Assembly (NCBI RefSeq): GCF_003144325.1
Contig: NZ_PENS01000001.1
Location: forward strand, 62,001-126,000
Reading direction: 5' to 3'
DNA from: Proteus terrae
Lineage (GTDB): Bacteria; Pseudomonadota; Gammaproteobacteria; Enterobacterales; Enterobacteriaceae
DNA: 64,000 nucleotides
Of this stretch, positions 10,235-18,125 are shown piece by piece (within the stretch, counting starts at the first letter, position 1; each line of letters begins with the position of its first letter). Below the pieces are notes generated by a model that was not told where the DNA came from, did no database searches, and was given only the letters and a program-made list of their open reading frames with translations. Made by a program: the position numbers and the translations under genes.

Positions 10235-11572
10235 ATGTCAGGTAAAAATTCGGCATCAATTAATAAGACCTATAACTTTTGGCGCAAAAATTTAATGCTG
10301 TCGATGATTATCGGTTATGCCACTTTCTATCTCACTCGTAAAAGCGTCAACTTTGTAATGCCCGTTATGCAGGTTGAATTGAATTTAGATAAAGGGGATA
10401 TCGGTTGGATAGCCAGCCTTTTTTATCTCACTTATGGTTTATCTAAATTTGTTTCCGGTATTTTCCATGACAAATGGGGATACCGCTGGTTTATGGGTGT
10501 GGGACTAGTCATGACAGGCATTATGAATATTATTTTTGCCTATTGTCTTTCGTTTCCCGCGCTGCTTTTGGTCTGGGCACTAAATGGTTTCTTTCAAGGC
10601 TTTGGATGGCCTCCTTGTGCAAGGTTGTTAACACACTGGTATTCACGTAATGAACGCGGTTTCTGGTGGGGATTATGGAATATCTCAATCAACCTTGGCG
10701 GGATGAGTCTTCCCATTTTAACTGCGTGGCTAGCGACGCATTATAGTTGGCAAGTCGCACTGCTTGTTCCCGGTATTATCGGTATCATCATCGGGTTGTG
10801 GTTGTGTGTACGGTTAAAAGGTACTCCTGCAGAGGAAGGGCTTCCTACCGTGGGTGTGTGGCGGCGCGATGTTTTTGAATTACGTCAAGAGCAGGCATCA
10901 CCCCCTAAACCTATGCTAACTATTTTGAAAGAGAGCATTTTATTTAACCGAATGATTTGGTTACTGGGTTTTTCCTATATTTTGGTTTATCTCATACGTA
11001 TGGCGATTAACGATTGGGGAAATATCTGGTTATCAGAAACACATGGCGCCAACTTATTGAGTGCTAATGCCATTCTCTCTTTATTTGAAGTGGGTGGCTT
11101 ACTCGGCGCGTTATGTTCAGGCTGGGGCTCGGATTTATTATTCCGCGGTCAACGAGCACCAATGATATTGCTGTTTTCACTCGGACTTTTTACCGCAGTA
11201 ACAGCACTTTGGTTAATTCCAATTCATCATTATGCTTTGCTCGCAGCCTGTTTTTTTAGTATCGGTTTTTTTGTGTTCGGGCCACAGATGTTAATCGGGC
11301 TTGCTGCAACAGAATATTGCCATAAAAACGCAGCAGGCACGGTAACTGGCTACTTGGGATTGTTTGCCTATTTAGGGGCGGCAATGGCAGGTTGGCCATT
11401 AAGTCAGGTCATGGCGCATTATGGTTGGACTGGGATGTTTGCATTATTAACCAGTGCTGCGGCCTTAATGGGACTCTTACTAATGCCATTGTTGATTGCT
11501 GATGTTAGCAAACAAGAGCATTTAGTTGGCCCTCTTTCATTTTCCGATGACGACACATTTAAAAGGTTCTGA
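10235..11572 (+). CDS. uhpC: UhpC-like sugar-phosphate sensor/transporter (MFS, OPA family)
   Basis: A 445-residue membrane protein of the organophosphate:phosphate antiporter family. It has about 12 membrane segments and the OPA signature near the first one (YATFYLTRKSVNFVMP, with the substrate-binding Arg). Next to uhpAB the natural call is UhpC, the membrane sensor that signals external glucose-6-phosphate to UhpB. It could in principle also transport. The start follows AGAGGA at 10224-10229. Only two bases separate its stop from afuA, which places the ABC importer in the same transcript. Confidence 0.85.
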   Translation: MSGKNSASINKTYNFWRKNLMLSMIIGYATFYLTRKSVNFVMPVMQVELNLDKGDIGWIASLFYLTYGLSKFVSGIFHDKWGYRWFMGVGLVMTGIMNIIFAYCLSFPALLLVWALNGFFQGFGWPPCARLLTHWYSRNERGFWWGLWNISINLGGMSLPILTAWLATHYSWQVALLVPGIIGIIIGLWLCVRLKGTPAEEGLPTVGVWRRDVFELRQEQASPPKPMLTILKESILFNRMIWLLGFSYILVYLIRMAINDWGNIWLSETHGANLLSANAILSLFEVGGLLGALCSGWGSDLLFRGQRAPMILLFSLGLFTAVTALWLIPIHHYALLAACFFSIGFFVFGPQMLIGLAATEYCHKNAAGTVTGYLGLFAYLGAAMAGWPLSQVMAHYGWTGMFALLTSAAALMGLLLMPLLIADVSKQEHLVGPLSFSDDDTFKRF

Positions 11573-11574
11573 AC

Positions 11575-12606
11575 ATGAAATTGAAAACCCTCTCTACACT
11601 CGTTGCTGCTGGTCTGGCTCTTTCTGCAGTTAGCTTATCAACAAATGCGGCTGGTCGCTTAGTGGTTTACTGTAGTGCGACAAATGCCATGTGTGAAGCT
11701 GAAACAAAAGCCTTTGCCGAAAAGTATGATGTTAAAACAACCTTCGTTCGTAATGGTTCAGGAAGTACTTTAGCTAAAATTGAAGCTGAAAAACGTAATC
11801 CACAAGCTGACGTTTGGTATGGCGGTACAATGGACCCTCACTCACAAGCTGGTGAAATGGATCTACTAGAGCCTTATGTTTCACCTAACCTCGATCAGAT
11901 AATGGCACAGTTTCGTGATCCAGCTAAACGCAAAGGCAACTACTCTTCTGCGGTTTATGTCGGCATTTTAGGTTTTGGCGTGAATAAAGATCGCTTAAAA
12001 GAAAAAGGCATTGCGATCCCAACTTGCTGGAAAGATTTAATTAAACCTGAATATAAAGGTGAAATTCAAATCGCTGATCCACAAAGCTCAGGTACAGCTT
12101 ACACTGCACTGGCAACCTTTGACCAATTGTGGGGCACTGAACAAGCCTTTGATTATCTGAAAAAAATCAACACAAACATCTCTCAATATACCAAATCAGG
12201 TATTGCTCCGGCACGAAATGCAGCGCGTGGCGAAGCCGCCATTGGTATTGGTTTCTTACATGACTACTCATTAGAAGTTGAAAATGGCGCTCCACTTGAA
12301 TTGATTTCACCTTGTGAAGGTACAGGCTATGAAATCGGTGGTGTGAGTATCATTAAAAATGCCCGCAATATGGATAACGCAAAATTATTCGTAGATTGGA
12401 CACTCTCAAAAGAAGCTCAGGAAATTAGCTGGAAAGAAGGTAAATCTTACCAAATTCTAACTAATACTTCGGCTGAATCTTCACCAATGGCACTGAAATT
12501 ATCAGACTTAAAACTCATTAACTACGACATGGATAAATATGGCGATAGCGAAGTGCGTAAAGAGCTGATTAATAAGTGGGTTACCGAAGTAAAAATGGGT
12601 AAATAG
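11575..12606 (+). CDS. afuA: AfuA-type periplasmic sugar-phosphate-binding protein
   Basis: A 343-residue periplasmic solute-binding protein with a signal peptide of about 26 residues ending in SLSTNAA. The mature part (GRLVVYCSATNAMCEAETKAF, NGSGSTLAKIEAEK, ADVWYGGTMDPHSQAGE) strongly resembles AfuA. That family was first named for ferric iron uptake and was later shown in Actinobacillus and Citrobacter to bind hexose phosphates. The adjacent uhpABC-like sensors support the sugar-phosphate role. I therefore read it as the binding protein for glucose-6-phosphate and relatives, with ferric iron as the older, less likely alternative. Confidence 0.87.
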   Translation: MKLKTLSTLVAAGLALSAVSLSTNAAGRLVVYCSATNAMCEAETKAFAEKYDVKTTFVRNGSGSTLAKIEAEKRNPQADVWYGGTMDPHSQAGEMDLLEPYVSPNLDQIMAQFRDPAKRKGNYSSAVYVGILGFGVNKDRLKEKGIAIPTCWKDLIKPEYKGEIQIADPQSSGTAYTALATFDQLWGTEQAFDYLKKINTNISQYTKSGIAPARNAARGEAAIGIGFLHDYSLEVENGAPLELISPCEGTGYEIGGVSIIKNARNMDNAKLFVDWTLSKEAQEISWKEGKSYQILTNTSAESSPMALKLSDLKLINYDMDKYGDSEVRKELINKWVTEVKMGK

Positions 12607-12615
12607 CTCATTAAT

Positions 12616-12644
12616 AGAGCGAGATAACCTCTCGCTCTCTTTTT
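12616..12644 (+). terminator. intra-operon hairpin between afuA and afuB
   Basis: Perfect 9-base arms (AGAGCGAGA at 12616-12624, TCTCGCTCT at 12630-12638) with a 5-base loop are followed by a T-rich run. It looks like a partial terminator or 3'-end stabiliser, and would let the binding protein be made in excess over the permease and ATPase. Confidence 0.7.
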
Positions 12645-12680
12645 CTCATAATAATAAATACATTTACTCTCGGGGGATTT

Positions 12681-14759
12681 ATGTCTCACACACTCGCTTT
12701 ACCTGAAAAAAAGAGGCGGGATCCCATATTTTTATGGATCCTAATTGCATGGATGGCATTTGCTTTACTGCCGTCATGGAGCCTTGATTACGGTCTTTTA
12801 GATTCTACAGCAGATGAATTGCTCACCTCTTACGGCTGGAGTAGCGTCAATATCAGTTGGCTCTGGTTTTTATTACCTAGTTTACTGTTATTTCGTCCAT
12901 TAACTGCTCCTAAGCGTGAAAATCGCTCTCGCCACTATTTTGATGCTAGTTTTGCGCTATTTTGTGCATTTATTGCAATCGTTAGTGCAACTCTTGAAGG
13001 GCGTGGCTTAGGTTATTCTGCGATCATCCTCTTTATTTCTTTGGGAATGATCATGAAAACCGCCTTAACACGCCTTGAATGGCTGGGTGGTGACAGTTTT
13101 GTTATTGGCTCTTTAATCGCCGTTGTTGCACTGATTGGCGCCTTTATCATCTTCCCAAGTATCGCTATTTTTATTCCGATGTTTAAAGATAGCGCGGGCA
13201 ATTTTGCACCTTTTGAGTTTATCGCTATTTTAAGCCAAGCTCATATTGTGCAAGTGATGCTCAACTCTATTGTGCTCTCTATCGCAGTGGGTATCGGTTG
13301 TACTTTCTTTGGTTTAATTTTGGCAATTTATACGTCTCGTATTGCGGTACGTTCTGCCATTATTGGTCGTGTATTTTCTATCTTACCTATTGTTACACCT
13401 CCTTTTGTTGTCGGTTTAGGCGTGACATTAATGATGGGCCGCTCTGGCTATGTGACAGAGTTTCTCGCGACTTACGCAGGACTGGAAAATACCAACTGGT
13501 TATACGGTTTTACAGGGATTTGGTTAGCTCAAGTACTCGCCTTTACCCCAATGTCATTTATGATTTTAGATGGTGCTATAAAAACCATTCATCCTTCATT
13601 GGAAGAAGCGTCTTACACCTTAAGAGCTAACCGCTATCAAACCTTCTTTAACGTCTTTATGCCGTTACTTAAGCCCGCGTTAGCCAATGCGTTTTTAATT
13701 GTGATTGTGCAATCTCTGGCCGACTTTAGTAACCCTCTGGTTTTAGGGGGCAACTTTGACGTTATCGCCACACAAATTTACTTCTATATCACAGGCTCTC
13801 AGCTGGATTATCAATCAGCCAGTACATTAGGTGCATCACTGCTAGTTTTCTCACTATTAGTGTTCTGTGTGCAGTATATGTGGATTGGTAAACGCTCTTA
13901 CGTCACGGTATCAGGTAAATCTTATCGCGGTGATGTTCAACCTCTTCCGTCTTCACTGATTGCTTTTGTGACTACCGTTTTAGGTATTTGGGTTGTCTTT
14001 AATATCCTGCTCTATGGCAGTATTTTCTATGGCAGTTTCACTGTTAACTGGGGGGTTGATTACACCTTAACATTCGATAACTTTATCAAACTATTTGGTC
14101 AAGGAATGAGTGACGGTGCATGGCCTTCGTTGTTAGATACCTTGTTATATGCAGGTATTGCGGCGCCGATTACAGCCATTCTCGGACTATTAATTGCCTA
14201 TATCGTAGTACGCCAAGACTTTAAAGGTAAGAAAAGTATCGAGTTCACTACAATGCTTTGTTTCGCTGTACCGGGAACCGTTGCAGGTGTCTCTTATATT
14301 CTTGCGTTTAACGACTCGCCTTTCTATTTAACGGGAACAGCTGCCATTGTCATTATCTCTATGACAATGCGTAACGTACCAGTGGGAATACGTGCAGGTA
14401 TTGCGGGGTTAGGACAAATTGATAAATCTCTTGATGAAGCCTCTCTAAGTTTAAGAGCGAACTCAATGAGAACCATTTTCTATGTGCTATTACCGTTATT
14501 ACGCCCTGCTATTTTATCTGCGCTGATTTATAGCTTTGTGCGTGCCATTACCACAGTCAGTGCCATTGTTTTCCTTGTTACACCAGATACACGCGTTGCC
14601 ACCGCTTATATTTTAAATCGTGTTGAAGATGGTGAATACGGCGTCGCAATTGCCTACGGCTCGATTTTAATCGTTGTGATGTTGGCAATTATTTTCTTAT
14701 TTGACTATTTGATTGGCGAAGCCCGTGTTTCACGCTCTAAAGCCAAAAATGCACAGTAA
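12681..14759 (+). CDS. afuB: AfuB-type ABC permease (fused duplicated permease)
   Basis: The 692 residues contain two copies of the binding-protein-dependent permease domain. Each carries an EAA loop with EEASYTLRANRYQTFFNVFMP in the first half and DEASLSLRANSMRTIFYVLLP in the second. The N-terminal part adds several extra membrane segments. This fused form matches AfuB, the inner-membrane channel of the sugar-phosphate importer. It starts after a CGGGGGA ribosome-binding stretch at 12671-12677. It is followed by afuC after 15 bases. Confidence 0.87.
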   Translation: MSHTLALPEKKRRDPIFLWILIAWMAFALLPSWSLDYGLLDSTADELLTSYGWSSVNISWLWFLLPSLLLFRPLTAPKRENRSRHYFDASFALFCAFIAIVSATLEGRGLGYSAIILFISLGMIMKTALTRLEWLGGDSFVIGSLIAVVALIGAFIIFPSIAIFIPMFKDSAGNFAPFEFIAILSQAHIVQVMLNSIVLSIAVGIGCTFFGLILAIYTSRIAVRSAIIGRVFSILPIVTPPFVVGLGVTLMMGRSGYVTEFLATYAGLENTNWLYGFTGIWLAQVLAFTPMSFMILDGAIKTIHPSLEEASYTLRANRYQTFFNVFMPLLKPALANAFLIVIVQSLADFSNPLVLGGNFDVIATQIYFYITGSQLDYQSASTLGASLLVFSLLVFCVQYMWIGKRSYVTVSGKSYRGDVQPLPSSLIAFVTTVLGIWVVFNILLYGSIFYGSFTVNWGVDYTLTFDNFIKLFGQGMSDGAWPSLLDTLLYAGIAAPITAILGLLIAYIVVRQDFKGKKSIEFTTMLCFAVPGTVAGVSYILAFNDSPFYLTGTAAIVIISMTMRNVPVGIRAGIAGLGQIDKSLDEASLSLRANSMRTIFYVLLPLLRPAILSALIYSFVRAITTVSAIVFLVTPDTRVATAYILNRVEDGEYGVAIAYGSILIVVMLAIIFLFDYLIGEARVSRSKAKNAQ

Positions 14760-14774
14760 TACGGAGTATAAATC

Positions 14775-15815
14775 ATGACACAACAACATTTCGTTGAACT
14801 GAAAAATGTAATTAAGCGTTTTGGCTCTAACACGGTAATTGAAGATCTCAGTTTGTCTATTCCACAAGGCAAAATGGTTTCATTATTGGGGCCTTCAGGT
14901 TGTGGTAAAACAACGGTGTTACGTTTAGTTGCAGGGTTAGAAAAACCGACAGAAGGTAAGATTTTTATTGATGGTGAGGATGTTACTGACCGCTCAATCC
15001 AGCAACGTGATATTTGTATGGTGTTTCAGTCTTACGCCCTTTTCCCTCATATGTCTTTGGGGGAAAACATTGGCTATGGCTTAAAAATGCTAGGACGACC
15101 TAAAGCTGAAATTAAACAACGTGTCTCTGAAGCTTTAGAGCTGGTGGATTTAGCCGGTTTTGAAGACCGCTTTGTTGACCAAATATCGGGTGGACAACAG
15201 CAACGTGTCGCCTTAGCGCGTGCGTTAATTTTAAAGCCTAAAGTGTTACTTTTTGATGAACCACTGAGTAACCTTGATGCGAACTTACGCCGTAGTATGA
15301 GAGAGAAAATTCGTGAATTACAACAACAGTTTAATATCACCTCTCTTTACGTAACTCATGACCAAAGTGAAGCATTTGCGGTTTCTGATATGGTATTGGT
15401 GATGAATAAAGGCAAGATAATGCAATTAGGTTCACCGCAAACTCTTTATCGCCAACCCGCTTCTGAATTTATGGCAAGCTTTATGGGGGATGCCAACTTA
15501 TTCCCAGCGACATTGGGCGCTGATTATGTTGATATCTTCCAATATCGTTTACCAAAACCAGATACGTTTAATACGACTAAAACAGAAGTGAGAGTGGGCG
15601 TTAGACCTGAAGCGATCACCTTATCTCAACAAGGTGATGCTTGTCAGCAATGCAAAATTGTCCATGTCGCTTATATGGGGCCTCAATATGAAGTGACAGT
15701 GGAATGGCAAAATCAAACCTTGCTATTACAAGTCAATGCCACACAGCTTCAACCTAATGTAGGCGATAGCTACTATCTGCAAATCCATCCTTATGGCATG
15801 TTTATTTTAGAATAA
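14775..15815 (+). CDS. afuC: AfuC-type ABC importer ATPase
   Basis: A 346-residue ABC ATPase of the polyamine/iron/sulfate-type importer branch. Walker A is GPSGCGKTT (near residue 39), the ABC signature is [15 protein letters not shown], Walker B is [12 protein letters not shown], and the switch histidine is in [15 protein letters not shown]-like regulatory domain occupies roughly the last 100 residues (RVGVRPEAI). It energises AfuAB. A terminator follows at 15847. Confidence 0.9.
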   Translation: MTQQHFVELKNVIKRFGSNTVIEDLSLSIPQGKMVSLLGPSGCGKTTVLRLVAGLEKPTEGKIFIDGEDVTDRSIQQRDICMVFQSYALFPHMSLGENIGYGLKMLGRPKAEIKQRVSEALELVDLAGFEDRFVDQISGGQQQRVALARALILKPKVLLFDEPLSNLDANLRRSMREKIRELQQQFNITSLYVTHDQSEAFAVSDMVLVMNKGKIMQLGSPQTLYRQPASEFMASFMGDANLFPATLGADYVDIFQYRLPKPDTFNTTKTEVRVGVRPEAITLSQQGDACQQCKIVHVAYMGPQYEVTVEWQNQTLLLQVNATQLQPNVGDSYYLQIHPYGMFILE

Positions 15816-15846
15816 ACATTTTCACCCTATTTTATCATTTATCTTC

Positions 15847-15872
15847 AAGGCGTCATTATGGCGCCTTTTTTG
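15847..15872 (+). terminator. rho-independent terminator after afuC
   Basis: AAGGCG at 15847-15852 pairs with CGCCTT at 15862-15867 and a T-run follows. It closes the uhpABC-afuABC unit. Confidence 0.75.
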
Positions 15873-15998
15873 CCTCTTTACTTTTGATACTCTTAATTTA
15901 TTTTTTATCCTTAAATTACAATTAATTATAATATTTTTATTATTTTTAAAAATGATCACTTGCTAATAATAATTATATTTACTTACAATATTTACAAA

Positions 15999-16015
15999 AT
16001 GTTATGTTATAACAT
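15999..16015 (+). promoter_or_regulatory. Zur box upstream of the zinc receptor operon
   Basis: ATGTTATGTTATAACAT matches the enterobacterial Zur core ATGTTATA-N-TATAACAT with one mismatch. It ends 24 bases before the receptor start codon, in an extremely A+T-rich promoter region. It predicts repression by Zur when zinc is sufficient. Confidence 0.88.
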
Positions 16016-16039
16016 AATAAACAAAGAAGGGTAAGTGAT

Positions 16040-18115
16040 ATGAAAAAATCTATTTTTAGCTATACAACACTTTTTATTTCAATAAGTTATTCTTTATTTG
16101 CAAATGCAATCCCTGCAATAAAGTCAAAAGAAAATCAGAATAATGAGGTATTAAAAGTCTATTCAACACCTTTACATACGTCACAAGAGAAAATGGCAAT
16201 ACCCGTTGCAGTTTTAATACAAGAAGATCTACGCACTAATCGTAGTGCATCTATTGCAGAAACATTGACATCTTTGCCAGGTTTTCATGCCAGCTTTTTT
16301 GGGGGGGGTTCGGTACGCCCTGTTATTCGGGGAATGTCAGGAAATCGAGTCAAGGTATTGCACAGTGGTAGTGATCTTATGGATGTTTCATCTATTGGTG
16401 CTGATCACGCCATCACCAGTGAACCTTTTTTAAGCCAGCGTATTGAAGTATTAAAAGGACCAGCAACATTACTTTATGGAGGAGGCACGATAGGTGGAGC
16501 AATAAATGTTATTGATAGCAAAATTCCTATGTCAGTACCTGAAAAAGGCTACGAGGGTGAATTACAGTATCAATACGATTCCGTTTCTAAGGGAAATACA
16601 GGATCAGCCGGATTAACATTAGGGCAAGATAATTTAGCTCTGCGTATTGAAGGCACTAAGCGTTATCAAAGCGATTACAAACAACCTGCGCCTTTGCATC
16701 AAGGAGAACCTAGCCGTTTAGCAGGCTCTTATCAAGATAACCAATCTGCAAATATTGGTACATCTTGGATCTTTGATGATGGCTATATTGGTATTGGCTA
16801 TGGTGAACAGCATCGCCGATATGGATTGCCTAGTCATACTCATTTTCACGATCATGATGAGGGCCACCACCACACCCCTATTAGCCCTCCTTTAGCTGGT
16901 CATCATCATGATCACAATCATGAATACCCTGATGAAAAACATGAACATGGCATTCCTTATATTGTTATGGAGAGTAAACGATGGGATCTTCGTGGTGAAA
17001 AAAGTAACCCTTTTGTCGGTATTGAATCTGTACGTTTCAGTGCAGCCAGAACCAATTATCATCATGACGAAAAAGAAGGTCATGAAGTCAGTACCCAATT
17101 TAAAAACAAAGGAGATGAATTAAGATTTTCTTTCACACATCAACCCATTTTAGGCTGGCATGGCGTTATTGGCGGACAATTTAATCAACGTGATTTTAGT
17201 GCCTATGGAGAGGAGGCTTATGTTCCTTCAACAAAAACAAAAAATCACTCACTCTTTTTATTAGAAGAATACCAATTAGGTGATTTTCGCTATGAATTAG
17301 GATTTCGCCAAGAGTGGCAATCGCTGTTAAATAGAGAAACTCAAAAAACTAATAAACAGAGTGCATCTTCTATTTCTACTGGATTAGCGTGGAATTTTAC
17401 ACAAGACTATTTTTTAAATTTATCACTATCACACACAAAAAGATTACCTGTCGCAGAAGAGCTCTATGCGAATGGTGTTCATGCCGCAAGTAGAACCATT
17501 GAAAAAGGCGATCCTAATTTAACTGCAGAAACCGCAAATAATATTGATATTGGAGTAACTAAAGTAACAGGCGATATTCAATTTAATATGAGTGCCTATT
17601 ACAATCGTATCAATAATTATATTTACGGCAAGTTTACTGGTGCTGAATTAAATAATGGTTATCGTTCATTACAATATGTTCAACATGATGCACAATTTAA
17701 AGGTGTAGAAGGAAATATTGATTATTACTATAACCAAGATAACTTAATTGGTATTTCTGGTGATTATATCAGAGCAAATTTACTAAATAATAAGGGAAAT
17801 ATACCAAGAATACCGGCTTATCGATTAAGTGCTTATATTAAACATAGTTTGGCAGAAAACTTAACTGGACAAATCCGTGTTGATCATTTTGGGAAACAGA
17901 ATAAAACAACCGAGTATGAAACACCTACGGATTCTTATAACACGGTTAGTTTAGGTAGTGAATATATTGGTTATTTAGACAACTCCGATTATACCTTATA
18001 TGCCAAGATTAATAATATTTTTGATGCAAAAGGGAAAGATAGTACCTCTTATATTAAAGATGAAATGTATTTACCAGGTCGTAATATTATCTTAGGCGCT
18101 ACTCTTACATTCTAA
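16040..18115 (+). CDS. znuD: ZnuD-like TonB-dependent zinc receptor
   Basis: The 691-residue outer-membrane protein has a signal peptide ending near residue 23 (SLFANA), a plug domain (SIAETLTSLPGF, RPVIRGMSGNRV, IEVLKGPATLLYGGGTIGGAINVID) and a 22-strand barrel ending in a terminal aromatic (LGATLTF). A histidine/aspartate-rich extracellular loop lies at about residues 264-305 (SHTHFHDHDEGHHH, HHHDHNHEYPDEKHEHG). This is the hallmark of ZnuD, which imports zinc or haem in Neisseria and Acinetobacter. The Zur box in front makes zinc the likely substrate. An eight-G tract at 16301-16308 lies early in the coding sequence. The symbol is given by similarity. Confidence 0.87.
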   Translation: MKKSIFSYTTLFISISYSLFANAIPAIKSKENQNNEVLKVYSTPLHTSQEKMAIPVAVLIQEDLRTNRSASIAETLTSLPGFHASFFGGGSVRPVIRGMSGNRVKVLHSGSDLMDVSSIGADHAITSEPFLSQRIEVLKGPATLLYGGGTIGGAINVIDSKIPMSVPEKGYEGELQYQYDSVSKGNTGSAGLTLGQDNLALRIEGTKRYQSDYKQPAPLHQGEPSRLAGSYQDNQSANIGTSWIFDDGYIGIGYGEQHRRYGLPSHTHFHDHDEGHHHTPISPPLAGHHHDHNHEYPDEKHEHGIPYIVMESKRWDLRGEKSNPFVGIESVRFSAARTNYHHDEKEGHEVSTQFKNKGDELRFSFTHQPILGWHGVIGGQFNQRDFSAYGEEAYVPSTKTKNHSLFLLEEYQLGDFRYELGFRQEWQSLLNRETQKTNKQSASSISTGLAWNFTQDYFLNLSLSHTKRLPVAEELYANGVHAASRTIEKGDPNLTAETANNIDIGVTKVTGDIQFNMSAYYNRINNYIYGKFTGAELNNGYRSLQYVQHDAQFKGVEGNIDYYYNQDNLIGISGDYIRANLLNNKGNIPRIPAYRLSAYIKHSLAENLTGQIRVDHFGKQNKTTEYETPTDSYNTVSLGSEYIGYLDNSDYTLYAKINNIFDAKGKDSTSYIKDEMYLPGRNIILGATLTF

Positions 18116-18125
18116 TATAAATATC

